DNA of 64,000 bases from DATDAH01 sp963725155 (GTDB lineage: Bacteria; Actinomycetota; Acidimicrobiia; Acidimicrobiales; DATDAH01). The stretch spans positions 62,001-126,000 of the forward strand of contig CAVRXU010000008.1 in assembly GCA_963725155.1 (NCBI GenBank), in the 5' to 3' direction. The notes below the pieces were generated by a model. That model worked only from the letters and a program-made list of their open reading frames with translations. It was not told the DNA's origin and searched no databases. The position numbers and the translations under genes were made by a program. Positions 17,982 through 26,821 of this stretch are shown in pieces. Numbering within the stretch: the stretch's first letter is position 1; each line of letters starts with the position of its first letter.

Positions 17982-19776
17982 CGGCCACCGCCTTCCGGGC
18001 CGCGTCCGGGCCGGCGGCCGACGCCAGCACCTCCCGGTAGCGGGCGTTGGTGGCCAGCAGCTCCTCGTGGGTCCCGTCGGCGGCCACTCGGCCCTCGTCC
18101 ACGAGGACGACCCGGTCGGCCAGGGCCACGGTCGCGGGCCGGTGGGCGATGACGATCGTGCTCCGCCCGGCCATGACCTCGCCCAGGGCGCCACGGATCT
18201 CGTGCTCCTTGGTCGGATCCACCGCCGAGGTGGCGTCGTCGAGGATGAGCACGCGGGGATCGGCCAGGATCGCCCGAGCGATGGCCAGGCGCTGGCGCTG
18301 GCCCCCCGACAGCGAGAAGCCCCGCTCCCCCACGATCGTCCCGTAGCCCTCGGGCAGGTCGCTGATGAACTCGTGGGCGCCGGCCAGCCGGGCCGCCCGC
18401 TCGATCTGGTCCTGGTCGGCCGAACCGTCGGCGAAGGCGATGTTGGCGGCCACGGTGTCGTGGAACAGGAACGTCTCCTCGAAGACGATCCCGACCGCCC
18501 GACGGAGTTCGACCAGCTTCACGTCCCGCACGTCGACGCCGTCGAGGCGGACCCGGCCCCCGTCGACGTCGTAGAACCGCGGCAGCAGGTGGGCCACGGT
18601 GGACTTGCCCGAGCCGGTGGCCCCGACGAGGGCCACGGACTCACCCGGGGCCACTCGCAGCACGAAGCCCGCCAGCACCGGCATGCCCCCGCCTCCGTAG
18701 CCGAAGTCGACCTCCTCGAAGCAGACCTCGCCGCCGGGGTGGCTGTCGTCCCGAGGCGGCAGGCTCACCGCGTCCTTGCGGTCGGCGATGTCAGGATCGG
18801 TGACCAGGATCTCGTGCACCCGCTGGGCGGACGCCGCCGAGCGCTGGGCCTGGGCGATGATCATGCCCAGCATCCGCAACGGCCAGATCAGCAGCACGAC
18901 GTAGACGTTGAAGGCCACGAACGACCCGAGGCTGAGGCTGCCGTTCAGGACCTGGTGGCCGCCGTAGCCCAGCACCGCGACCAGGCCGATGTTGGGCAGC
19001 AGCTCCATGGCGGGCAGGTAGACGGCGCGGACCCGGGCCGCGGCCATCGACTCCCGGTAGACGTCGTCGGCCTCGTGGCGGAGGCGATCGGACTGGCCCC
19101 GCTCCGCGCCGAAGCCCTTGACCACACGGATGCCCGAGACCGACTCCTCGACCACAGAAGCCAGCTCGGCCGACTCCCGCTGGATGGCCATGGCGGGCAC
19201 GTGCAGCTGGGTCGAGAAGCGCTTGCCCATCCAGTTCAGGAAGGGCAGGCCCCCGAGGGCGAGGACGGTGAGCACAGGGTCGATGAGGCCGAGGATGATC
19301 GCCACCGAGGCCACCGTGACGGCGTTGGAGATGGTCAGCGGGACCAGGACCACGAACTGCTGCACCTGAGCCAGGTCGGTGTTGGCCCGACTCATCAGCT
19401 CGCCGGTCTGGTTCTCGTCGTGGAAGGAGAAGTGGAGGCGCTGGAGGTGGGCGAACATCCGGTCCCGCAGGACCAGTTCGGCCCACCGGCTCTCACGGAA
19501 CGCCAGGTAGCGGCGTAGCCCCGTGAACGTCGCCGCCACGACCCCTGCCAGGGCGATGCCCAGGGACCAGAACACGAGCGCCTGGCTGTCGTCGGCGACG
19601 ATCCCCTTGTCGATGGCCGTGCGCACCAGGAGCGGGGTGGCGACCTTGCCCACGGTCCAGAGCAGGCCCACCACCACCCCCGCGGTGATGCCCTTCCACT
19701 GGGCCCGCATGGTGTCGCTGATCAGCTTCCACCCATCGCGACTCGAGCGCGAGTCATCAACGGAAGAGATCACCAT
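17971..19776 (-). CDS. ABC exporter half, subunit A of a heterodimer (degenerate Walker B)
   Basis: 601 residues. Transmembrane domain (~25-330) followed by the ATPase: Walker A GATGSGKST, canonical signature LSGGQRQRLAIARAIL, Walker B VLILDDATSAVD, H-loop IAHRPATV. The residue after the Walker B Asp, normally the catalytic Glu, is Asp. Combined with the LSAGE signature of the partner, this makes one composite ATP site degenerate and leaves the other canonical, as in LmrCD or TM287/288. First gene of a two-gene operon. Confidence 0.92.
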   Translation of the reverse strand: MVISSVDDSRSSRDGWKLISDTMRAQWKGITAGVVVGLLWTVGKVATPLLVRTAIDKGIVADDSQALVFWSLGIALAGVVAATFTGLRRYLAFRESRWAELVLRDRMFAHLQRLHFSFHDENQTGELMSRANTDLAQVQQFVVLVPLTISNAVTVASVAIILGLIDPVLTVLALGGLPFLNWMGKRFSTQLHVPAMAIQRESAELASVVEESVSGIRVVKGFGAERGQSDRLRHEADDVYRESMAAARVRAVYLPAMELLPNIGLVAVLGYGGHQVLNGSLSLGSFVAFNVYVVLLIWPLRMLGMIIAQAQRSAASAQRVHEILVTDPDIADRKDAVSLPPRDDSHPGGEVCFEEVDFGYGGGGMPVLAGFVLRVAPGESVALVGATGSGKSTVAHLLPRFYDVDGGRVRLDGVDVRDVKLVELRRAVGIVFEETFLFHDTVAANIAFADGSADQDQIERAARLAGAHEFISDLPEGYGTIVGERGFSLSGGQRQRLAIARAILADPRVLILDDATSAVDPTKEHEIRGALGEVMAGRSTIVIAHRPATVALADRVVLVDEGRVAADGTHEELLATNARYREVLASAAGPDAARKAVADVG

Positions 19777-19810
19777 TACGTCAAATCTACCGACCGCCCC
19801 CGCGGGCCAT

Positions 19811-20329
19811 TCAGGAGATTCGGCGCAGCTCCGTCCGGAAGCGACGGCCCCGTTCGACGTAGCTGAGGACGGCTTCCTCGAACTGGCCCGGGGTCACCGC
19901 GTCCTCCCGGAGGCGGGCGGGCACACCCAGGGCCATGGCCCCGGTGGGGACCTCCATCCCGCCGGGCACGAGGGCGTTCGCCCCCACCAACGACCCCGCC
20001 CTGACGATCGCCCGGTGCAACACGACGGAGCCGGAGCCGACCAACGATCCGTCCTCGACGATGCAGCCCTCGAGGTGGACGTTGTGGCCGACGACGCAAC
20101 GATTGCCCACGGTCGTGGGCTGGAACGCCGTGGTGTGGATGATCGTGCCGTCCTGGATCGACGTGGCCCCGCCGATCAGGATCCGACCGTCGTCACCCCG
20201 CAGCACCGCGGTCGGCCAGATGGTCGACTCGGCCCCGATCTCGACCTGGCCGATGACCACAGCGTCGGGGTGCACATAGGCAGTCGGATGGATCTGGGGC
20301 TCGGCGTCGCCGAGGGCGTAGACCGGCAA
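19811..20329 (-). CDS. Gamma-carbonic anhydrase-like hexapeptide protein
   Basis: 172 residues from a TTG start one base after the flavin reductase stop. Left-handed beta-helix built from hexapeptide turns (IHPTAYVHPDAVVIGQVEIG, then STIWPTAVLRGDDGRILIGG). The Zn-type histidines occur in IIHTTAF and VVGHNVHLEGC, i.e. His, then His-x3-His. This is the gamma-CA-like/YrdA/PaaY class. Activity could be carbonic anhydrase, thioesterase or neither. It is probably co-transcribed with the flavin reductase. Confidence 0.85.
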   Translation of the reverse strand: MPVYALGDAEPQIHPTAYVHPDAVVIGQVEIGAESTIWPTAVLRGDDGRILIGGATSIQDGTIIHTTAFQPTTVGNRCVVGHNVHLEGCIVEDGSLVGSGSVVLHRAIVRAGSLVGANALVPGGMEVPTGAMALGVPARLREDAVTPGQFEEAVLSYVERGRRFRTELRRIS

Positions 20330-20330
20330 G

Positions 20331-20840
20331 TCACGCCTCGAAGGAGCCGTAGCCGCCGCGGAAGAACACCAGTGGGTGGCCCTCGCGCTCGACCTTCAGC
20401 TCGTGCACCCGGCCGGTGGCGATGAAGTGGTCGCCCGCCTCGTACACGTCCTCGAGGTCACAGTCGATCCAGGCCAGGACGTCACGGATGACCGGCGAAC
20501 CGGTGCCGGCCGGGCGCCAGCCGACGCTCTGGAACTTGTCCTCGCCCTTGCCGGCGAACACTCGGGCCACGTCCTCCTGGTCGTCGGCCAGGATGTTCAC
20601 GCAGAACGACCCCGCGGCCTCGATCTTGGGCCAGCTCGACGAGGACTTGCCGGGGCAGAAGCCCACCAACGCGGGTTCCAGGGACACCGAGAAGAACGAG
20701 CCGACGGCCATGCCCACCGGTGGCTGGTCGGCCGGGCGGGCCGCGACGACGGTCACGCCCGTCGGGAAATGGCCCAGGACCTGCCGAAAGCGGGCCTCGT
20801 CGATCACGGGGCCGGTGGAAGAAGAGGTGGGGTCGCTCAC
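20331..20840 (-). CDS. Flavin reductase family protein
   Basis: 169 residues, start GTG. FMN-binding split-barrel flavin reductase: FPTGVTVVAAR near the N-terminus, GMAVGSFFSVSLEPALVGFC in the core, and GSFCVNILADDQ, all typical. These enzymes reduce FMN/FAD with NAD(P)H and often feed two-component monooxygenases. No oxygenase partner is adjacent, so the physiological acceptor is open. One base separates its stop from the following hexapeptide gene. Confidence 0.88.
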   Translation of the reverse strand: MSDPTSSSTGPVIDEARFRQVLGHFPTGVTVVAARPADQPPVGMAVGSFFSVSLEPALVGFCPGKSSSSWPKIEAAGSFCVNILADDQEDVARVFAGKGEDKFQSVGWRPAGTGSPVIRDVLAWIDCDLEDVYEAGDHFIATGRVHELKVEREGHPLVFFRGGYGSFEA

Positions 20841-20884
20841 GAAGCGCGCAGGCTAGCGGCCCGATCCGAGCCCGCCCGAGTGGC

Positions 20885-21769
20885 TCAGAGGGGTACGGGG
20901 TCGGCGTCGACGAGCCCGGCGACCGACCCGTCGGCCGACCCGAAGGCGATCGTGAGGCCCTCGTAGGCGGCGATCACCTCGACGCCGACAGCCTCGCCCT
21001 GGGCGGTGGCCGCGGCCGCCAGCCCGTCGAGGGTGACGTCGTCGTGGGACGGGTCGTGGTGGAAGAGGGCCAGGCGCTTGGCCCCGGCCTGCTCGGCCAC
21101 GTTCACCGCGTAGTCGATCGTGCAGTGGCCCCAGTGGGCCTTCGCCGCGAACTCCTCGCTGGTGTACTGGGCGTCGTGGATCAGCAGATCCACGCCGTCG
21201 GCCAGCTCGAGGACCGAGTCGACCACCTCCATGCTGCCGTCAGGCGGACCCTGGTGATCGCTGACGTAGGCCACGGTGAACCCGGCGTACTCCACCCGGT
21301 AACCCGCCGTGAGCCCCACGTGCGGCACTTGCCGGCTGGTCACTTTGGCGTCGCCGACGACCACCGTCTCGTCGAACAGGTCGTGGAAGACGATCTCGCC
21401 CTCGAGGGCGTCGATCTCGACGGGGAAGAACGGGGGGCGCAGGAACTGGTGGAAGGCCTCCTCGAGGGTCATGTCCTCCGAGGGTGGGCCGTAGATGTCG
21501 AGGCGGGCGCCCGGACGGAGCACGGGTACGAAGAACGGCAGGCCCTGAACGTGGTCCCAGTGCAGGTGGCTCACCAGCGCCGAGCCCCGGAACGAGCCGT
21601 CCTGCGGCTGGGTCTCACCCCAGAAGCGCAGCCCGGTGCCGAGGTCGAAGACCACGGGATCGTGACCGGGGGCCTCGAGGGCCACGCAGGCGGTGTTTCC
21701 CCCATAGCGGGCCAGTTCTCGACAGGCACACGGGGTCGAGCCCCGGACCCCGAAGAAGTTGACGTTCAC
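20885..21769 (-). CDS. MBL-fold metal-dependent hydrolase
   Basis: 294 residues. Metallo-beta-lactamase fold: HLHWDHVQGLPFF is the HxHxDH metal motif. LIHDAQYTSEEF and HWGHCTIDYAV, then LFHHDPSHDD, supply further ligands. The N-terminus NVNFFGVRGSTPCACRELARYGGNTACV is typical of the RNase Z/phosphodiesterase-like branch. Members hydrolyse cyclic nucleotides, RNA ends or other phosphodiesters. The substrate is unknown. It stands alone, with ~45 bases to the flavin reductase gene downstream. Confidence 0.82.
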   Translation of the reverse strand: MNVNFFGVRGSTPCACRELARYGGNTACVALEAPGHDPVVFDLGTGLRFWGETQPQDGSFRGSALVSHLHWDHVQGLPFFVPVLRPGARLDIYGPPSEDMTLEEAFHQFLRPPFFPVEIDALEGEIVFHDLFDETVVVGDAKVTSRQVPHVGLTAGYRVEYAGFTVAYVSDHQGPPDGSMEVVDSVLELADGVDLLIHDAQYTSEEFAAKAHWGHCTIDYAVNVAEQAGAKRLALFHHDPSHDDVTLDGLAAAATAQGEAVGVEVIAAYEGLTIAFGSADGSVAGLVDADPVPL

Positions 21770-21874
21770 CGTTCGTCCCCCGGCAACATGGTGTTTCCCC
21801 CTTCTTCGACACTACCCACGGGGAAGTTGCGCATACCCGCAGGTGACACCTGTCACACGTGGCGGCGCGGCGGA

Positions 21875-23131
21875 TCAGCCGGTCGGAGCGGTGAGCCCTC
21901 CGGTGAAGTAGCGGGCTGCGTCGCGCATGGCGAGGGCCGCCGCCCGGAGGAGGTCCGGGGACTCGATCGGCGTGGCGCCGTCGGCCTCCGCCACCAGCGC
22001 GTCGGAGAGGGCGATGATCGAGTCGGTGTGGGGCACCAGCTCCTCGGCCACCGCCTCGCGGGTGAAGGCCGGGTAGCTGTCGGAGAGGATGACGCCCAGG
22101 TCGTCGCGGAACGCGACGATGGCGTCCTCGGCCTCCTGGATGCCGGCGGCATCGTCGGCCAGCACCGCGGTGGTGTAGTCCTCGAAGTCACCGATGTGGC
22201 CACCCCAGGCCTCACCGAAGGCGTCGCGCTGGGCGTCGTCCTCGGGCTCCATGGCCTCGGCCAACGCAATGGTGTTCTCGTCGACGGCCTCCAGGACCCC
22301 GGCAGGGCCGGGGGCGGAGCTGTCACCGTCGGCCTGCACGATCTCGGAGAGGGCCAGGCCGGTCAGCAGCGCACTCTCCTGCATGAGGCCGGTGAGGTCG
22401 GCCCTCAGGGCGGACTCAGGAGAGTCGACCTCGCCCTCCAGCGCACTGTGGGCCGCGATGGTGTCGGCCAGGCCGAGGGCCACCTCGGGCATCTCATCGG
22501 CCGCGGCCCGCAGGTCCACGGCGGCCGCAGGCGTCCGCGAGGCCAACTCCTCGACGGTCGTCAGCATCTCGCCGTCGCTGGCCTCGAGGCCGGCGGCCAC
22601 GGTGGAGAAGTCCCCCTCGGGGTCGAAGCCCTCCAGCGTCGACACCACGGCGTCCCGGGCCGTCGTCACCGCCTCCGCGGTCCCTCCACTCAGGCCGAAG
22701 TCCACCAAGGCGGCCTGATGCGCGTCCCAGACCTCGTTGAAGTCGGCACCGGCGGCCACGCCGTAGGCGGCCCCGACCGTGTCGGACAGCTCGACCGAGC
22801 TGGCCGCGGTGGCGTCGGCCATCGCCGCCGCTTCCGGGTCGGCCAGGTCACCGCCGGCCGCCGCCGCGGACTGGACCGTGAAGCCGGTCAGGTACACCTG
22901 CTCTTCGAACAGCCCGGTCAGGTCCGAGCGGAGGCTGGCCGCCGCGCTCTCGCCCGGAGGCTCGTCGGCGGCGACGGTGGTGGAGGTCTCGCCGTCGGCG
23001 GGAGTAGCGGTCGCGTTGGGCGGTAGTTCACTGATGTCCCCCGAGTCGTCGCCGCAGGCGGTCGCCAGCAGGAGGACGACGGCAAACAGGGCGATCAGGG
23101 ACGTGGCGCGTGAGCGAGTTCGGGTGACCAT
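21875..23131 (-). CDS. Lipoprotein with a tandemly duplicated domain, function unknown
   Basis: 418 residues from ATG 23131, preceded by GAGG. The signal peptide ends in the lipobox LLLATAC, giving a lipid-anchored extracytoplasmic protein. A Thr/Ala linker follows. Then come two related ~165-residue halves that start SLRSDLTGLFEEQVYLTGFT and ALRADLTGLMQESALLTGLA. Both are predicted to be mostly alpha-helical, Ala/Glu-rich and free of Cys. I do not recognise the family. It is the next gene after rskA on the same strand (56-base gap) and could belong to the SigK regulon. That is inference from position. Confidence 0.75.
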   Translation of the reverse strand: MVTRTRSRATSLIALFAVVLLLATACGDDSGDISELPPNATATPADGETSTTVAADEPPGESAAASLRSDLTGLFEEQVYLTGFTVQSAAAAGGDLADPEAAAMADATAASSVELSDTVGAAYGVAAGADFNEVWDAHQAALVDFGLSGGTAEAVTTARDAVVSTLEGFDPEGDFSTVAAGLEASDGEMLTTVEELASRTPAAAVDLRAAADEMPEVALGLADTIAAHSALEGEVDSPESALRADLTGLMQESALLTGLALSEIVQADGDSSAPGPAGVLEAVDENTIALAEAMEPEDDAQRDAFGEAWGGHIGDFEDYTTAVLADDAAGIQEAEDAIVAFRDDLGVILSDSYPAFTREAVAEELVPHTDSIIALSDALVAEADGATPIESPDLLRAAALAMRDAARYFTGGLTAPTG

Positions 23132-23187
23132 TGTCCCCATCCTCGCACTCAGGTCAGGGCATCGCGCCAGTCGGGAGGCGCCGCGAT

Positions 23188-23946
23188 TCAGACCAGCGTG
23201 CCGGTGACCAGGGGCTCCGAACTGGGCTGGGTGGATCCGCCACCGGGCTCCCGGGTGATGGCCAGGGTCGTGATGCCGCCCTCCACGTGGAACTCGGACT
23301 GCCCGGGGTCGGCACCCAGGACGCCGAGGGAGACCATGGAGTCCCGTCCCTGGGGCAGGCCCCAGAGCTGGTAGGTCTGGCCCGAGCCCAGGTCGGGCAG
23401 GCCCGAGGCGAGCAGGACGCTGTCGCCGTCGCCGCCCACGAGGGCACGGGCCCCCGTGGTGCCTTCCGCGGTGTCCAGGCTCACGACCTGCGCCGCGGGG
23501 TCGCGGAGCACCTCCAGGACCGGATCGGCGTCGGGCGCGGCCGCCTCGCCCCGCAGGTCGTTGATCTCCGTGCGCTGGTTGACCAGCACGGCGCCCATCA
23601 GGGCCACGACGACCACGGCCGCGGCCGCCGCCAGTCCGACCAACGTCCGGGCCGAGCGTGACCGGAGCGCCGTCTTCCGGGCCTGGCGCTGGCCGAAGGC
23701 GACCTCGATGGGCACGGGGGGCGGGGTGTCGCCCAGGTCCGCGGCGATGCGGTCCCAGACCCCGTCCGGCACCGGATCGCTCGTGCCGCTGGTCAGCAGG
23801 GCCGCCACCTCGCGGTGCGCGGCCACCTCGGCCCGACAGCGGGGGCACTCGACCAGGTGCTCCTCGACGAGGCGGGCCTCCTCGGGATCGACCGCGTCGA
23901 GGGCGTAGGCCCCGAGCAGCTCCTCGATGTCCTGATGCTCGGTCAC
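23188..23946 (-). CDS. RskA-type anti-sigma factor
   Basis: 252 residues. The N-terminal zinc-binding anti-sigma motif is EHLVECPRCRAEVAAH (His-x3-Cys-x2-Cys). A transmembrane segment lies at ~125-145 (LVGLAAAAAVVVVALMGAVLV), and the extracytoplasmic C-terminal part matches the anti-sigma-K domain (YQLWGLPQGRDSM, then a beta-rich end). It should hold the upstream ECF sigma factor at the membrane until proteolysis. Start overlaps the sigma gene stop by four bases. Confidence 0.9.
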   Translation of the reverse strand: MTEHQDIEELLGAYALDAVDPEEARLVEEHLVECPRCRAEVAAHREVAALLTSGTSDPVPDGVWDRIAADLGDTPPPVPIEVAFGQRQARKTALRSRSARTLVGLAAAAAVVVVALMGAVLVNQRTEINDLRGEAAAPDADPVLEVLRDPAAQVVSLDTAEGTTGARALVGGDGDSVLLASGLPDLGSGQTYQLWGLPQGRDSMVSLGVLGADPGQSEFHVEGGITTLAITREPGGGSTQPSSEPLVTGTLV

Positions 23947-24515
23947 CCTTCGACTCCGATCCCGGCGGCTTGCAGGCCCCCCCGCAGACGGTGGAGCCCG
24001 GTACGGATGCGGCCCTTGATCGTGCCCTCGGGCTCGTCCAACATCTCGGCCACCTCCCGATAGGTGTAGCCGCCGAAGTAGGCCAGAACTATGGGCGAGC
24101 GCTCCTCGTCCCGCAGGTCGGCCAGGGCGGTGGACACGGCCTCGGACACGGTGAGGTCCCAGACCTCACGCTCCAGGTCGTAGCCGGCGTCGGCGGTGCG
24201 CTTGGCGTCCCGCTCCTCGCGCTGCTTGCGGGCGCCCTCCGAACGCAGCAGGTCGACCGAGCGGCTGTGGGCCCGGGTCAGCAGGTAGCTGCGCAGGGTG
24301 CCCCGCTCGGGGTCGAACTTGTCCGGGGCGTTCCAGAGGTGGAGGAAGACCTCCTGGACGACCTCTTCGGCCAGGTTCTCGCTGCCGAGGAGGCGGCGGG
24401 CCAGAGCGGTGACCGAGCCGGCGTGACGCCGGTAGGCCTCGGCCAGGGCGTCCTGGCGGTAGCGGCCGACCGCCACCACGAGCGCGGCGTCGCTCAGCTC
24501 CTGGAGGTCCTTCAC
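23943..24515 (-). CDS. ECF RNA polymerase sigma factor, SigK-like
   Basis: 190 residues. Region 2 is seen in ENLAEEVVQEVFLHLWN, and region 4 helix-turn-helix in YFGGYTYREVAEMLDEPEGTIKGRI. No extra N- or C-terminal domain. The cognate anti-sigma factor gene follows with a four-base overlap, the usual SigK-RskA arrangement in actinobacteria, where it controls envelope or redox-linked functions. Autoregulation is common but I could not identify a promoter motif upstream. Confidence 0.92.
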   Translation of the reverse strand: MKDLQELSDAALVVAVGRYRQDALAEAYRRHAGSVTALARRLLGSENLAEEVVQEVFLHLWNAPDKFDPERGTLRSYLLTRAHSRSVDLLRSEGARKQREERDAKRTADAGYDLEREVWDLTVSEAVSTALADLRDEERSPIVLAYFGGYTYREVAEMLDEPEGTIKGRIRTGLHRLRGGLQAAGIGVEG

Positions 24516-24580
24516 CGCCGGTCGTCCCGCGTCATCAACACCAGTACGGCGCGGACCGGGTTGTTGGATGCCGCCCCCAT

Positions 24581-24636
24581 CCGTTCTGGAACCTGTCGTT
24601 TGTGGCCCACCGCGAGATCCAGGTGCCAGAAGGCGG
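24581..24636. repeat. Imperfect hairpin with G-rich tail
   Basis: CCGTTCTGGAACCTG at 24581 pairs imperfectly with CAGGTGCCAGAAGGCGG at 24620. It is followed by GGTGGGGGTGGG. It lies between the mutY stop and the sigma factor start. Its outer arm (GTTCTGG/CCAGAA...CGGGTGGGG) resembles the hairpins at 28430 and 40540. Possibly the mutY terminator. Confidence 0.5.
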
Positions 24637-24647
24637 GTGGGGGTGGG

Positions 24648-25505
24648 TCACGGAAGGGCCAGGGTGGGGCCGTGGCGGACCGCCAGGCCGTCGGCCACCA
24701 GCGTCCGGGCCACCCGCTCGGCCCGTTCGGGGTCCTGGGGCCAGCCCGCGGCGACGGCGACATCGGTGACCGGACCTTGTCGCAGGGCATCGACCAGCCG
24801 CCCGCGGCCCTGCCGGTCCGAGCCCTCGAAGCGAGATTGGCGCCCGGCGACGCCCGCCGAGCCGATGGCGGGATCCGGCCCCGCTCCCCCCCGCCACACG
24901 CAGCTGGTGGCAACCGGGCATCGGTCACAGGCCGGAGTGCGGGCCCGGCACACCGTGGCCCCGAGATCGAGCATTGCCTGGTTCCAGGCCCACCCTTGAC
25001 CCTTGGGGACCAAAGCGTCGGCGTCGGCTTGGACCTCCAAGGGGCGCAGCGGCCGGCCGGCCTGACGGGCCAGGACCCGGGCCACGTTGGTGTCGACCAC
25101 AGCCACATCGCGTTCCCCGGCGAAGGCCAGGACGGCCCGCGCCGTGTACGGGCCGATGCCAGGCAGGGCGAGCAGGGCGGGCAGGTCCATCGGCAGGCGG
25201 CCGGCGTGGTCGTCGACCACGACCTGGGCGCAACGGTGCAGGGCCACGCCCCGCCGGTTGTAGCCCAGCCCGGCCCAGGCCTCGATGACGGCACCGACCG
25301 GGGCGGCCGCGCAGCGAGCCGGGTCGGGGAAGTGGTCCAGGAACGTCTCCCACTTGGGGATGACCCGTTCCACCTGGGTCTGCTGGAGCATCACCTCCGA
25401 GACCAGGACCGCCCAGGGGTCGCGGGTGTGGCGCCACGGCAGGTCCCGGCGCTCGCCGGCCCACCAGGCGAGGACGCCCGGGGCGATCAGCGCCGGCGGC
25501 ACCAC
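24648..25505 (-). CDS. mutY: A/G-specific adenine glycosylase MutY (short form)
   Basis: 285 residues. HhH-GPD glycosylase: SEVMLQQTQVERV contains the catalytic Glu, LPGIGPYTARAVL is the helix-hairpin-helix, and VVDTNVARVLAR has the catalytic Asp. The [4Fe-4S] ligands are CRARTPACDRCPVATSC. It removes A mispaired with 8-oxoG. The C-terminal NUDIX-like 8-oxoG domain of E. coli MutY is missing and a short ~70-residue wHTH-like tail follows instead, as in other actinobacterial MutY proteins. Overlaps the methyltransferase gene by 19 bases. Confidence 0.92.
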   Translation of the reverse strand: MVPPALIAPGVLAWWAGERRDLPWRHTRDPWAVLVSEVMLQQTQVERVIPKWETFLDHFPDPARCAAAPVGAVIEAWAGLGYNRRGVALHRCAQVVVDDHAGRLPMDLPALLALPGIGPYTARAVLAFAGERDVAVVDTNVARVLARQAGRPLRPLEVQADADALVPKGQGWAWNQAMLDLGATVCRARTPACDRCPVATSCVWRGGAGPDPAIGSAGVAGRQSRFEGSDRQGRGRLVDALRQGPVTDVAVAAGWPQDPERAERVARTLVADGLAVRHGPTLALP

Positions 25506-26254
25506 TGCACGACCGTGTCGTGGGGGAACCAGAACCGGTCCCGACCCCGGGTCGCCGGATGCCGCGCCAGCAGCGCCCGCACGTCGTCGAGCACGGCCTC
25601 CCGACGGTCGTCGGGCAGGGCCGAGATCCAGCTGGTCGACGCGGTCCGTGCGACCACGACCTCGACCGAGGCGTCCTGCCAGTTGGGGAACCAGTCCTCG
25701 GTGTAGGCGTCGTAGCCACCGTCGGCGTCGACCAGGCCCTCCCAGTCCGCGTCCCGGTGGTGGCGATAAGGCGGGCCACCGTCCACCTCGTCCTTGATCT
25801 CCCCCAGCTCCCGGACCCAGTCGACGGTCTCGTCCCGGACGTTCCAGATCATGGCCAGCCCGCCGCCCGGGCGCAGGACCCGTCGGATCTCGGCCAGGGC
25901 CTTCGGGGCGTCGAACCAGTGGAAGGCCTGACCGACGGTGACCAGGTCGACGCTGGCGTCCTCCAGGGGGAGGTCTTCGGCCGTGCCGTCGCGGGCGTCG
26001 ATGTCGGGCAGGAGGGCCACCAGCCGCTCCCGCATGGCGGCGACCGGTTCGACGGCGATGACCCGGCCGCCGCGGGCCACCAGGTCCACGGTCAGCTTCC
26101 CGGTGCCCGCCGCCAGGTCCAACACGTCGGTCTCGGGGCCGAGGCCGAGCTCGGCGGCCAGCAGGTCGAAGACCGCCGACGGGTAGCTCGGACGGGCGGC
26201 GACGTAGTCGTCGGCCCCCCGACCGAACCCGACCGACGCCGCCTCGTTGATCAC
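25487..26254 (-). CDS. Class I SAM-dependent methyltransferase
   Basis: 255 residues from GTG 26254, with GGGAG about eight bases upstream. The upstream gene stop is four bases before. Motif I is VLDLAAGTGKLTVDL, motif II region VIAVEPVAAM, motif III GTAEDLPLEDASVDLVTVGQ, followed by AEIRRVLRPGGGLAMIW. This is the Methyltransf_11 class, many of which act on small molecules (ubiquinone-type, trans-aconitate). Substrate unknown. It is placed between maoC and mutY in one transcript. Confidence 0.85.
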   Translation of the reverse strand: MINEAASVGFGRGADDYVAARPSYPSAVFDLLAAELGLGPETDVLDLAAGTGKLTVDLVARGGRVIAVEPVAAMRERLVALLPDIDARDGTAEDLPLEDASVDLVTVGQAFHWFDAPKALAEIRRVLRPGGGLAMIWNVRDETVDWVRELGEIKDEVDGGPPYRHHRDADWEGLVDADGGYDAYTEDWFPNWQDASVEVVVARTASTSWISALPDDRREAVLDDVRALLARHPATRGRDRFWFPHDTVVQWCRRR

Positions 26255-26258
26255 GGCC

Positions 26259-26774
26259 TTACTCCCAGATCGCGGCCTCGTCGTAGGGCCGGCGGCGCTC
26301 CGGACCGGCCGCCCTCTTCCACACCATGACCTGGCGCTTGAAGTAGCAGACCTCTTCACCGTCCTGGTTGAGGCCCTTCGTCTCGACGGTGACCACGCCC
26401 CGGTCGGGCTTGGAGGCCGACTCCCTGACATCGAGGACGCGGCTCTCGGCGTAGATGGTGTCGCCGTGGAACGTCGGCTTCTTGTGGGTCAGCTGCTCCA
26501 CGGCCAGGTTGGCGATGGCCGAACCGGACACGTCCGGGACGCTCATGCCCAGGACGAGGGAGTAGACGAGGTTGCCCACGACCACGTTCTTGCCGTGCAC
26601 CGTCTCGTGCTCGGCGAACCACGCGTTGGTGTGCAGCGGATGGTGGTTCATGGTGATCATGCAGAACAGGTGGTCCTCGGCTTCGGTGATGGTCTTGCCG
26701 GGCCAGTGCTTGTAGATGTCACCGACCTCGAAGTCCTCGAGGTAGCGGCCGAAGGGTCGGTCGTAGGTCGTCAC
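26259..26774 (-). CDS. MaoC-family hydratase, probable mesaconyl-CoA hydratase
   Basis: 171 residues. Hot-dog fold MaoC dehydratase. The stretch GDIYKHWPGKTITEAEDH, then MNHHPLHTNAWFAE and NVVVGNLVYSLVLGMSVPDVSG, contains the conserved His-based active site region. As I recall them, the actinobacterial proteins annotated as mesaconyl-CoA hydratase in ethylmalonyl-CoA clusters share this size and pattern. The divergent neighbour looks like methylsuccinyl-CoA dehydrogenase, the enzyme producing mesaconyl-C1-CoA, which supports the assignment. Crotonase-like hydration of another enoyl-CoA remains possible. Only 47 bases separate the two divergent starts. Confidence 0.75.
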   Translation of the reverse strand: MTTYDRPFGRYLEDFEVGDIYKHWPGKTITEAEDHLFCMITMNHHPLHTNAWFAEHETVHGKNVVVGNLVYSLVLGMSVPDVSGSAIANLAVEQLTHKKPTFHGDTIYAESRVLDVRESASKPDRGVVTVETKGLNQDGEEVCYFKRQVMVWKRAAGPERRRPYDEAAIWE

Positions 26775-26821
26775 GGCCCCGGATGGTACGGCGCACAGCG
26801 GCGTCGGTACCGTTCCCGGCC

